Source: Alkalidesulfovibrio alkalitolerans DSM 16529 (GTDB lineage Bacteria; Desulfobacterota; Desulfovibrionia; Desulfovibrionales; Desulfovibrionaceae). Taken from it: DNA of 64,000 nucleotides. The first letter of the stretch is position 1, and each line of letters begins with the position of its first letter. Below, piece after piece: positions 17,756-25,413 of this stretch. A program made the position numbers and the translations under genes. The notes beneath the pieces were generated by a model. The model was not told the origin of the DNA and made no database searches. It worked only from the letters and a program-made list of their open reading frames with translations. Location: the NCBI RefSeq assembly GCF_000422245.1, contig NZ_ATHI01000006.1, positions 26,433 to 90,432 of the forward strand, read 5' to 3'.

Positions 17756-18145
17756 TCAGGATTGTCGGCGTTCTTCACCGGGCGCGGCCACGTGCTCCTT
17801 CTTGTGCACGGCCTCGGCCTTGACCCTGTCGAGAAACTCCGCCAGGGCAGGCTTGACGTTCTCGCGGATGTCGCCCGCCACAAGGAGAAAGAGCACGTCG
17901 TCGCCGGGGAAGAGCAGGCCGTCGTTGGCCTCGGCCACGGCGCGCCAGATGCCGGGTTTGGCTTCGATGTCGCGGCGGATGGCCTCGACCGTGTCGCGAT
18001 CGACATGTATGTCCACGGCTTCGACGGTTTCGTGCCCCGCGCGCGACCAGCCGCGCACGACGCCGTTATGGACCAGGACCATGCCCACGTTTTTTTGGAA
18101 TTCCGGGTCTTTCTTGAGTTCGGCAATGGTTTTTGAGATGTCCAT
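17756..18145 (-). CDS. moaE: Molybdopterin synthase large subunit MoaE family
   Basis: A 129-residue MoaE-like protein. MoaE with the MoaD thiocarboxylate converts cyclic pyranopterin phosphate to molybdopterin. The sequence has the family core VLVHNGVVRGWSR, the IRRDIEAKPGI helix and the ending block DDVLFLLVAGDIRENV. I chose the ATG at 18145 because a TATACA-N17-TATTAT promoter would begin the transcript near 18176, after an alternative ATG at 18184 that has a better Shine-Dalgarno (GAGGG). No moaD or other cofactor gene is adjacent. It heads an operon with a glycosyltransferase, an exported protein and a UPF0280 protein. Confidence 0.8.
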   Translation of the reverse strand: MDISKTIAELKKDPEFQKNVGMVLVHNGVVRGWSRAGHETVEAVDIHVDRDTVEAIRRDIEAKPGIWRAVAEANDGLLFPGDDVLFLLVAGDIRENVKPALAEFLDRVKAEAVHKKEHVAAPGEERRQS

Positions 18146-18182
18146 GAGAGTATCTGACCTCTTCGGATGTCGTTGATCTGAC

Positions 18183-18211
18183 ATAATACCCTCGGGACGG
18201 GCCGATGTATA
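18183..18211 (-). promoter_or_regulatory. Candidate promoter for the moaE operon
   Basis: On the minus strand, -35 TATACA (18211-18206) and -10 TATTAT (18188-18183) are separated by 17 bp. The -35 overlaps the ATG of the divergent gene at 18205, so the two transcription units share this region. Confidence 0.4.
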
Positions 18212-21012
18212 GCTTTTCCGAGTTAGTTGAAAATCTGCCGAGCGTGGGGCAGGCGCGTGTGGTGTCGAGCGGTTTTGGCGTCTGGATGGTCTGGTCCGGA
18301 CAGCTCTCCAAGGCACTCACGCAGACTCTTGAGGACCACGGCGGCGTCAAGATGTCCGCCTCGGCCTCCCAGGCTCTGTGGTTCTTCTCCACACGCGAGG
18401 CCTTCAAGGCGCTCGCCCGCCTACAGATATGGGCTCGCATCAATCCTTTGCCGTTGTTTTTCGCGGTCGTGCCCGCCTCGATTCTCGTGGGTTGGAAGAA
18501 CGACGTATCCCTGTCCGTTTCGGCCGAACTGCTCAAGCAGGAAGTCCATGCCCCAGATTCCTTCGAGGTACTCGTCCATCCTCGCTGCCATGAGGCTCTG
18601 GCCGGTCTGGCAGGGCTCACGCTGAAGCCGGTGGGCGCCGTGCCAGGCCTTGCCGCGGCCGAATGGAAGCGCCTGGAGGCAGAGTCGGGCTTTTCCTACG
18701 ACTCTTCTCTGGCCTGGTATTTCGTCATCAAGCCGCTCGGCAATCCCGGTGAGCGCGACTACACCCTGGGCTGGCGCGGTTTCTTCAACAATGCCGAGGC
18801 CGTGTTGCGGCGCATGGGCCTTAAGTACATCTACAACGAGTCGGCGCTCATCCTTCCTCTTGAAAATCTTCGTCTGTTGCGCTCATGGACCAAGGAGATG
18901 CTGACGCTGATGCGCGGAGTCAAGGCGGATTCCGAAGCCCACTATTGGCCGTGCGTGATGGTCGCGGTGGGCAAGGAAGGACTGAACTTCAACGAGGATC
19001 TGCCGCGCAAACTGAACATCGAGTGGAATCGGCTATCCCCGGATTATCCGCACATGAGCTATCGTACCGCCTTCCTCATGGGCGAGGAATTCACGGTCAA
19101 CGCCGTGAGTTATTTCAACGAGCGCCAGGGACTTGACAACTGGTGCTACGTCAGCCTCTCGCAGGCGGGAGAGGACGGCACAGGAGCGGGATCGCTTCAG
19201 GTCGATCTTCCGCGCCGCATTCTCGTGGGCACGGAGGCCGAGTGCTTCTACTGCGGACTCAAAAACCACCGCCCCTCGGCCTGCCCGTCGCGCCAAATTC
19301 CCCTCGGCAGGCCCAAGGTCTTCGAGAAATTGGCCTCCATCAACGTGGAGGACTTGAGCGCCATCTCCGCCGAAGTGGACGAGGCCTTGCAAAAGAACCC
19401 TCTACAAGCGATCCCGCCCTTGCTCGAAGCGAACAGCAGGGCCGGGCTCCTCGTCCAGGGCATGTTCGAAAACACCCTCCCATTCCAACTGCGCATGCTG
19501 GCCATGGTCTGGCGCAGCCGTTCCAAGGACTGGGAGGACGCCTTCGATTCGCTCGGTCCCGAGGAAGGCGAGTTCATCTGGAATGCCTTGGAGAGCCTGC
19601 GCAAGGACGATCGAGCCTCGGCAGAGCAGTTGGCGGCGCACGCCATGGCCCGCTATCCGCGCAGCTATCAGCCGAGAGCCCTGAACGCCTTCCTGCTGAT
19701 GGAGGCCGACGACCACCAGCAGGCCATGTTCTTTTTCCAGGAGGCGGAACGGCTTTCTTACACCCCTGTGCAGCGGGCCGTATTGTGCATGTTCATGGGC
19801 AGGCTCTGGGAATACCAGTACGAGTTCGGCAAGGCCGTGGCGCTCTACAAGCAGGCCGAGGGCCATGCTCGGGGATGGAGCGACGCGCTGTACAGGCAGG
19901 CCGTCTGCCTTGTCAAGATGGGCTTTACGGAGCACGCCATCGGCATCATCCAGCAACTTGTGGAGCGCGATCCTCACATGTTTAACCGGATCGTGATCGA
20001 TCCAGAATTGGAACGGGGCCGTTTCAGCATCCTGTCTGCCTTGTGGGACATCTGGCGCGAGACCCGGGACGAGGCGGGCAAGGCCAGGAAGATCGCCGAG
20101 GAATTGGCCGGTAAACTCGATTTGTGGTTTTCGCCGGAACACGAGTTTCTGGAGGTGGCCGCTCCCCGCATCGACAAACTTCTCGCCCTGACCCGGGTGG
20201 AAAATTTCGTCTCCTACCGCCGCCTCATTGCGGGCACCAAAATATTCAATCAGGAATTGCAGGAAAAGGTGGCCCAGGAGATCAAGCTTTTCGAGAAGCG
20301 CGTCACCCAGCTCATTGAGCGCCTCTCCTTCGTCCAGCGGGATGCCTCGTGGTTTCCGTTTCCCAAGCTGCTGCGGGATTTCAACCACGATTTCAACTTC
20401 TGCGCCGACAAATTGAACTGGATGCGCACCCAGCATATGCAGATCGCGGAGAATTTCCGCAAGGCGCAAGGCTATTTGGCCGATGTCGAGGAGCGACTGA
20501 CAGTCCTGCAAGGCAGGCTGGTGACGCTGCGTATCATCCGCGATTCGACATTTTTCGTCCTGCTCCTGGGGCGAAATTTCATCTGGTTGGAGCTCATCGG
20601 GCTCGCCTTGGCCCTGGTCATGGTTCCGGCCATCATCTACGGGGCGCAGCACTACTTCGAATCATGGGCCCTCGATCTGCTCACCCGGCAGAAGTGGCAA
20701 TTGCAAAAGGGGCTCATCGTCATCTTGTCCGTGGTGGCCATGATCGCGGCGGCCATCAAGACCGCGGTCTCGTTCGAGCGCAAGAAGGAAGAGCTCTTCA
20801 GCGCGGAATACGAGAAAGAACTGCGCGAACAGGCGGGCCGCAAGAAGACCAGAGGCAGGCGCAAGCCTGCGTCCGCTTCGGGCGGAGTTGGAAAAGGCAA
20901 GGCCACGGCGGCGAAGGGAGCGGCAAAGGCTGCTCCCGCCAGGAGCGGGGGTAAATCTGGCCGTCAAGCGGGGGCTTCGGCCGGGACAGCGCGGAGCAAG
21001 GGCGGCAGATAA
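18205..21012 (+). CDS. Large protein with CCHC zinc knuckle, TPR-like region, two membrane helices and Lys/Ala-rich tail
   Basis: A 935-residue protein I cannot assign to a named family. Residues 347-360 (C347, C350, H355, C360) fit the zinc-knuckle spacing CX2CX4HX4C exactly. Residues about 390-620 look like TPR-type helical repeats (for example YQPRALNAFLLMEADDHQQA, then AVALYKQAEGHARG). Residues about 660-780 are predicted helical and coiled-coil-like. Two hydrophobic segments follow, at about 790-815 and 836-855. The last 65 residues are a Lys/Arg/Ala/Gly-rich, histone H1-like tail that could bind nucleic acid. No signal peptide. It stands alone, divergent from moaE and convergent with dsrC. 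The ribosome binding site is weak (GGGACGGG). The zinc knuckle and basic tail suggest RNA or DNA contact at the membrane, which is inference. Confidence 0.75.
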   Translation: MYSFSELVENLPSVGQARVVSSGFGVWMVWSGQLSKALTQTLEDHGGVKMSASASQALWFFSTREAFKALARLQIWARINPLPLFFAVVPASILVGWKNDVSLSVSAELLKQEVHAPDSFEVLVHPRCHEALAGLAGLTLKPVGAVPGLAAAEWKRLEAESGFSYDSSLAWYFVIKPLGNPGERDYTLGWRGFFNNAEAVLRRMGLKYIYNESALILPLENLRLLRSWTKEMLTLMRGVKADSEAHYWPCVMVAVGKEGLNFNEDLPRKLNIEWNRLSPDYPHMSYRTAFLMGEEFTVNAVSYFNERQGLDNWCYVSLSQAGEDGTGAGSLQVDLPRRILVGTEAECFYCGLKNHRPSACPSRQIPLGRPKVFEKLASINVEDLSAISAEVDEALQKNPLQAIPPLLEANSRAGLLVQGMFENTLPFQLRMLAMVWRSRSKDWEDAFDSLGPEEGEFIWNALESLRKDDRASAEQLAAHAMARYPRSYQPRALNAFLLMEADDHQQAMFFFQEAERLSYTPVQRAVLCMFMGRLWEYQYEFGKAVALYKQAEGHARGWSDALYRQAVCLVKMGFTEHAIGIIQQLVERDPHMFNRIVIDPELERGRFSILSALWDIWRETRDEAGKARKIAEELAGKLDLWFSPEHEFLEVAAPRIDKLLALTRVENFVSYRRLIAGTKIFNQELQEKVAQEIKLFEKRVTQLIERLSFVQRDASWFPFPKLLRDFNHDFNFCADKLNWMRTQHMQIAENFRKAQGYLADVEERLTVLQGRLVTLRIIRDSTFFVLLLGRNFIWLELIGLALALVMVPAIIYGAQHYFESWALDLLTRQKWQLQKGLIVILSVVAMIAAAIKTAVSFERKKEELFSAEYEKELREQAGRKKTRGRRKPASASGGVGKGKATAAKGAAKAAPARSGGKSGRQAGASAGTARSKGGR

Positions 21013-21100
21013 CACGTCGCCCGTCGGGCATCGGTCTGGCGGGAAAGCTTGCGGATATTTTTCCGCCACGAAGCGCGAAGCGGCAGAAGCGGACAAAAAA

Positions 21101-21122
21101 AGCGGGGTCCGAAGACCCCGCT
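21101..21122 (-). terminator. Terminator after dsrC
   Basis: A 9-bp stem AGCGGGGTC / GACCCCGCT with a 4-nt loop, 27 bp past the dsrC stop. On the minus strand it is followed by seven T residues, a strong intrinsic terminator in that direction. Confidence 0.9.
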
Positions 21123-21148
21123 CGAATGATCAGAAGGCGGTTCGCTGT

Positions 21149-21466
21149 TTAGACACAGCCGGTGGGCTTGGGCAGGCCGGCCATCTTGCAGGCTCCCTTG
21201 CCGGGTCCGGAGGGGAACAGCTCGTAGATGTGCTTCAGCTTGTAGCCGGTCACCTTGGAGAGGATGCGCACCATCGGGGCGATACCGTTCTTGCGGTAGT
21301 AGTCCTGGAGGAAGTCGATGACCTTCTGGTGCTCGTCGGTCATTTCCTTGATGCCTTCCTGCTCCTTGACGTACTCCACCCACTCGGGGCTCCAGTCCTC
21401 GAACTTCTGCAGGAAGCCGTCCTCGTCAACCTCAAAGGTCTTGCCCTGGAATTCGACAGTCGCCAT
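21149..21466 (-). CDS. dsrC: Dissimilatory sulfite reductase sulfur carrier DsrC
   Basis: A 105-residue DsrC. It carries the trisulfide product of DsrAB between sulfite reductase and membrane complexes such as DsrMKJOP. The C-terminal arm has both essential cysteines, C93 (GPGKGACKMAG) and the penultimate C104 (PTGCV), separated by 10 residues. This distinguishes true DsrC from TusE-type proteins with one cysteine. The KVTGYKLKHIYELFP region before it is typical. It has a very strong Shine-Dalgarno (AAGGAGGAG), its own promoter and its own terminator, consistent with high single-gene expression away from dsrAB. Confidence 0.97.
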   Translation of the reverse strand: MATVEFQGKTFEVDEDGFLQKFEDWSPEWVEYVKEQEGIKEMTDEHQKVIDFLQDYYRKNGIAPMVRILSKVTGYKLKHIYELFPSGPGKGACKMAGLPKPTGCV

Positions 21467-21607
21467 TGTTCTCCTCCTTGAAGAGTTGGTTTGCGGGTTT
21501 TAGCACCCTGATACCGGCCTGTCAAAATGCTTGGAACCTCTGGCCGGTCACCTCGTATTCGATTGCGGCCCCGTAGGCCGACAGTCGCTGTGTCGGGCGT
21601 CATGGGT

Positions 21608-21635
21608 TCTAAATTGTGCGCGCCGATTTCGTCAA
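21608..21635 (-). promoter_or_regulatory. Candidate dsrC promoter
   Basis: On the minus strand, -35 TTGACG (21635-21630) and -10 TTTAGA (21613-21608) are 16 bp apart, preceded by an A-rich tract. The leader to the dsrC ATG would be about 135 nt. The 403-bp gap 21467-21869 holds this promoter and a hairpin at 21809-21845, and no gene I can support. Confidence 0.4.
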
Positions 21636-21808
21636 TAGTTGATTTTTTTTTCACAAAGCGATGACGAACTCCACTTGTCACGGCGGCCAGCCGTCCGTGC
21701 GAAGTACGGAATTGTTTGTCATCAGTTTTGATTTGTTGATGTATTGCGCGCGTGTCCGGTTCACAGCTTGGCCGGGAACGGCTGGTCTCCTGGCCTTTCG
21801 CCATGCCT

Positions 21809-21845
21809 CCCGGACGCGCGGGGAAAACGACGCCGTGCGTCCGGG
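21809..21845 (-). terminator. Hairpin downstream of the YcaO gene
   Basis: A 9-bp stem CCCGGACGC / GCGTCCGGG with a 19-nt loop, 25-61 bp past the YcaO stop. It lacks a clean T-run on the minus strand, so terminator function is uncertain. Confidence 0.35.
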
Positions 21846-21869
21846 GGCCAAGGCGTCCGATTTCCTTGC

Positions 21870-23591
21870 CTAGGAAATCTGGCGCAAGTGCTCGCGGGCG
21901 AATTCGAGTGAGGGGTCCATTTCCAGGGCCTTGCCCAGGTATTCACGCGCCTCTTCGTGGCGGCCGGAGAATTTGTGGCACAGGCCCAGATTGGCCAGGT
22001 CCACGGCCGAACCGGCGTCGAGGTCGAGGGCCGCGCCGAAATCCTCGGCCGCCGCAGTGTATTCCATCTGCTTGAAACGGCACACGCCGCGTAGGTTGAA
22101 GAACTCCTTGGCGCCAGCCTCAAGGGCGATGGCCTTGTCGAGGTAGGGCAGGGCGCCGGCGCAGTCGCCGAGTTGGGAGAGGCTGTAGCCCGCGTAAAAA
22201 GCGCACAGCGAGGTGTCCTCGTCGCCTTTCTGCCGGGGCAGTGCGGCGTCGAACTTGATGAAAGCCAGGCCCGGATCACCCGCGTTGAGCGCGGCCAGCC
22301 CCTCGAAGAAGGGCAGGAAGTGGGCGTCGGGGTAGACGCTTTCGATGACCTTCAGGCCGCGCACGGCAGTCTCTTGATCGCGTTCCTCGCAGAGTCTGCG
22401 GCCCACGTAGAGGCCCAGGCAGGCCTCGCGGCTGCGTTCGCGGAAGCGCAGTCCCGGAGCGAAGTTGTAGTTGGTGGGCACGCCGAGGTCGGGGTGGCTC
22501 GTGTCGATGCTGTACAGGGGGTAGCCCATGGTCATGAGGCCATCGGCCAGGGCGCGCAGTTCCTCCCGGATGTCGTCGTGCTCCACGCTCGGCAGGGCTG
22601 CGAGATCGACTTCGCCGCCCTTGGTGAGCCAGGCGGCGTCGTCCATGTCGCGCGGCTTGTAGAGGCCCGACGGTTCGTAGCGCGCGGCGCTCTCGAAATC
22701 GCCCGCGAGTTGGGCCACTTCGGTCAGGGCGCGCACGGCGGCCTTGATCGGCGAACTGGCCGTGCCCGCCGTGAGAACGATTTCCGAGAGGGCCGGAAAG
22801 GTGCTCGGATCGTAAGCCACGGCTCCCACCGTGGGCACGGGGAAGCCGAGCGAGAAGTCTTTCATCCAGACCTGCACGCCATTACTCGTAAAACAGCCCA
22901 ACAGCCCGGCGAGCGCCGGGTCGTTCGTGGCGGGCCTGATGGTGGGCAGATCCGCGGGCTGCGCGTCGTCGATGACGGCGCTGACGTGACGCTCCACGAG
23001 CTCGCAGCCGCCCTGCAGAAGCGATTCCTCCAGGGTGTTGCCCGCGCTCGATCCGTTGAATTCGTTCAGCAGCTTGAACCAGTTGGCGGGCACGTAACGC
23101 ATCTCGCCGCTTGGCACATGCATGGCCGGACAAAAGCGCCAGGGCAGAAGGTCGAGCAGCATCCGCGCTTTGTCCTCGTCCATGGTCTCGCCCACGGACA
23201 AAAGGATTTCGGAGATCGGCATCAGGGCCTCGCCGAAGACGGCCTCGGCCTCGCTCCAGGTCATCTCTTGAAAGTTCTTCTCATTGTCGAAGAAGGCGAA
23301 AAAGCTGTAGCGCTCCACAAGCTCCATCAGGGCCGAGGCCTCGGCCTGCTCCGGCGAGGCGCCCTTGCCCATCTGCTTGTGCGAGGGCGTGAGCACCCGG
23401 GCCTTGGGGCCGTAGAGGCTTATGTAGACCGGAATGCCGAGGCGTCCGGTGTCGATGCGTTTGGTTCCGGCCAGAACCCCTTCGGCCTTCTCGGCCAGGA
23501 GCGCACGCACCTTGGCCACGGTTTCGACGGGGCTGATCGCCTTGTCCTGGTCCTTGGTGTAGGTCTTGAGGCAACTTGCAAGCTTACGCAT
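21870..23591 (-). CDS. YcaO domain protein with C-terminal TPR repeats
   Basis: A 573-residue protein. Residues about 40-400 form a YcaO domain, which uses ATP to activate backbone amides for cyclodehydration or thioamidation. Visible ATP/Mg-site blocks are GKGASPEQAEASALMELVER (72-94) and QGGCELVER, with conserved DFSLGFPVPTVGAV. The C-terminus (about 420-573) carries three to four TPR units (for example YAGYSLSQLGDCAGALPYLD). It lacks the proline-rich end typical of azoline-forming YcaO enzymes, so it belongs with the TPR-bearing type of uncertain substrate. Its ATG overlaps the upstream methyltransferase gene by 8 bp, implying translational coupling. No TfuA, peptide precursor or E1-like partner is seen nearby. 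Confidence 0.85.
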   Translation of the reverse strand: MRKLASCLKTYTKDQDKAISPVETVAKVRALLAEKAEGVLAGTKRIDTGRLGIPVYISLYGPKARVLTPSHKQMGKGASPEQAEASALMELVERYSFFAFFDNEKNFQEMTWSEAEAVFGEALMPISEILLSVGETMDEDKARMLLDLLPWRFCPAMHVPSGEMRYVPANWFKLLNEFNGSSAGNTLEESLLQGGCELVERHVSAVIDDAQPADLPTIRPATNDPALAGLLGCFTSNGVQVWMKDFSLGFPVPTVGAVAYDPSTFPALSEIVLTAGTASSPIKAAVRALTEVAQLAGDFESAARYEPSGLYKPRDMDDAAWLTKGGEVDLAALPSVEHDDIREELRALADGLMTMGYPLYSIDTSHPDLGVPTNYNFAPGLRFRERSREACLGLYVGRRLCEERDQETAVRGLKVIESVYPDAHFLPFFEGLAALNAGDPGLAFIKFDAALPRQKGDEDTSLCAFYAGYSLSQLGDCAGALPYLDKAIALEAGAKEFFNLRGVCRFKQMEYTAAAEDFGAALDLDAGSAVDLANLGLCHKFSGRHEEAREYLGKALEMDPSLEFAREHLRQIS

Positions 23592-24339
23592 GGGTCTTCC
23601 GGGTCATCCTGTAAATGGTGGAGAGGTGTTTTTCCGGTGTGGGGCCGCTGTCGTCGGTTTTGTCCGCCGAGTCGTGGGCGGAGCTTTTGAAGCCGATGGT
23701 GCATGCCTTGATGTCGTAGGCATCCTGGGCGAGGGAGAGAAACTTTTTGGCCTGACGGCAATAGTTGCGCGCTAGGACGATCTCCGCGCCGGGCCGCAGG
23801 GAGATGTGCGCGTCGAGGAACTTGGCCAGCGGCCGGGCCTGCTTTTCCAGGTAGAGGATCTCACTGCCCACGATGACGTCGAAGCGCTCGCCCATGCGAT
23901 CCTTGGTGAAATCGACGCGGCGCGCGCGCACTCTGTCGCCGAGTCCGTTCTTGAGCGCGGCGATGCGGATGAAGAGCACCGCATCGGGGTTGATGTCGCT
24001 GATGGTGGCCGTAAAACCTTTTGCCGCCGCAAACAGGCCGCACACGCCCACGCCGCCGCCGATCTCCAGCAGGCTGCGTCCATCCGGCTCCAGGCGTTGG
24101 ATCACGAGGCTCGCGAGCAGCGAGGTGCGCCATATTTTGGCCCAGAAGGGCAGTTCCGGCGGCATGCCTTCGGGCAAATCGCGCAGCAGACCGTCCACGA
24201 ACGCTTCCATGTCCTCGATCTGCGGAACTTCGAGGGTCGTGCCGCCCACGGTCACGGAATCGAAACGCACACGATAGCGAGTGCGTGCGGCCGCAAGAAG
24301 ATCGTCGAGGCTCGCGTCGGGCGGTGGAGTCGTGCTCAC
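23584..24339 (-). CDS. Class I SAM-dependent methyltransferase (protein methyltransferase-like)
   Basis: A 251-residue Rossmann methyltransferase. Motif I is LLEIGGGVGVCGLFAA, followed by the acidic TISDINPDAV loop and the post-II block FDVIVGSEILYLEKQ. The preceding PFWAKIWRTSLLASL stretch is typical of the METTL21/nicotinamide N-methyltransferase-like group, whose members often methylate protein lysines. That substrate is only a suggestion. It starts with GTG at 24339 (AAAGGA upstream). Its last codons overlap the YcaO start (ATGCGTAA), so the two proteins are probably made together and may act on one target. Confidence 0.8.
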   Translation of the reverse strand: MSTTPPPDASLDDLLAAARTRYRVRFDSVTVGGTTLEVPQIEDMEAFVDGLLRDLPEGMPPELPFWAKIWRTSLLASLVIQRLEPDGRSLLEIGGGVGVCGLFAAAKGFTATISDINPDAVLFIRIAALKNGLGDRVRARRVDFTKDRMGERFDVIVGSEILYLEKQARPLAKFLDAHISLRPGAEIVLARNYCRQAKKFLSLAQDAYDIKACTIGFKSSAHDSADKTDDSGPTPEKHLSTIYRMTRKTHA

Positions 24340-24457
24340 AATCTGTCCTTTGTAGGGTGGGGGGATGCCTGGGAGTAGCCGATTTGCACCGCTCGGTCAA
24401 CGCGCCAGGGCACGATTCCATACTCTATTCGTATGATTTTGCAAGGGGAAAGAAAAA

Positions 24458-24478
24458 GGCCGGTCGCGTGGACCGGCC
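24458..24478 (-). terminator. Terminator after the tRNA cluster
   Basis: An 8-bp GC stem GGCCGGTC / GACCGGCC with a 5-nt loop, followed on the minus strand by TTTTTCTTTCC, 12 bp past the 3' end of the last tRNA. Confidence 0.85.
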
Positions 24479-24490
24479 ATGGAAAGCGTT

Positions 24491-24565
<75 letters not shown>

Positions 24566-24659
24566 TCAACGAGGCAGACGGCTGGTCTGAGGGTCGTCTG
24601 GGCTTTGAAGCCCGACGCTTCCGCCGTCCACATCTATATCATATTATAAAGAACGATCT

Positions 24660-24734
<75 letters not shown>

Positions 24735-24741
24735 CTTTCTT

Positions 24742-24816
<75 letters not shown>

Positions 24817-24831
24817 CCAAAAGGGAGCACC

Positions 24832-24860
24832 TATTTATCCGCGACGGTATCGGGTGTCAA
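24832..24860 (-). promoter_or_regulatory. Promoter of the tRNA cluster
   Basis: On the minus strand, a perfect -35 TTGACA (24860-24855) and -10 TAAATA (24837-24832) are separated by exactly 17 bp, 15 bp before the first tRNA-Gly. A GC-rich stretch between the -10 and the tRNA resembles the discriminator of stringently controlled stable-RNA promoters. Confidence 0.7.
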
Positions 24861-24893
24861 CAGGTCTTTGTTGCGGATCGAAAAAAAGACCGC

Positions 24894-24912
24894 AACGCCG
24901 TGAATCGGCGTT
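24894..24912. terminator. Bidirectional hairpin upstream of the tRNA promoter
   Basis: A 7-bp stem AACGCCG / CGGCGTT with a 5-nt loop, flanked by ATAATTTTT on the plus side and, on the minus side, by a T7 run after GCGGTC. It could insulate the tRNA promoter from flanking transcription. Confidence 0.5.
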
Positions 24913-25023
24913 ATAATTTTTGGGGAGCCATGCTTTCGGGTACTCGGGGCTTTATTTTTCGGGATAATTCCATTAAGGGCAGGGCGAACTTCACGAGGGG
25001 GCCTGTCTGGCCTTCGGGAGAAC

Positions 25024-25389
25024 ATGATGCGGCAGGAAGACATCGATTATTTCCGGGTTCTGCTCAAGGACATGCTGGACGACATCCTCAAGGCGGGCGA
25101 AGAGACGCTGGAGGATATGACCGACAGCCCCGAGAACTACGCCGACCCGGCGGACAGGGCCACGGCCGAGTCCGACCGTTCCTTTACCTTGAGGCTCCGC
25201 GATCGCGAGCGCAAGCTGATCCGCAAGATCCAGGAAGCGCTGCAGCGCATCGACGACGGCACCTATGGCATTTGCGAGGACTGCGAGGAGGAGATCGGGG
25301 TGCCCAGGCTCAAGGCCCGTCCTGTGACCACGCTGTGCATCAAGTGCAAGAGCAAGCGCGAGCAGGAAGAGGATCAGCGCGGCGAGTAG
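25024..25389 (+). CDS. DksA/TraR-type C4 zinc finger protein
   Basis: A 121-residue DksA-like protein. DksA binds in the secondary channel of RNA polymerase and works with ppGpp on stable-RNA and amino-acid promoters. The coiled-coil part (about 1-80, with DPADRATAESDRSF) is followed by a four-cysteine zinc finger, CEDC then CIKC, with the typical TYGICEDCEEEIG approach. ATG codons occur at both position 1 and 2; GGGAGA lies upstream. It is the first gene of the plus-strand block and sits next to a tRNA cluster with a GC-rich discriminator, a plausible target. Start of the NFACT gene follows by 24 bp. Confidence 0.9.
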   Translation: MMRQEDIDYFRVLLKDMLDDILKAGEETLEDMTDSPENYADPADRATAESDRSFTLRLRDRERKLIRKIQEALQRIDDGTYGICEDCEEEIGVPRLKARPVTTLCIKCKSKREQEEDQRGE

Positions 25390-25413
25390 CCGCCGCGCTC
25401 CCTGGGGGCGGCC

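Noticed and set aside
17737..18126. Upstream extension of the GT4 glycosyltransferase frame
   Set aside because: It is the alternate frame of moaE; the glycosyltransferase homology starts only near 17673.
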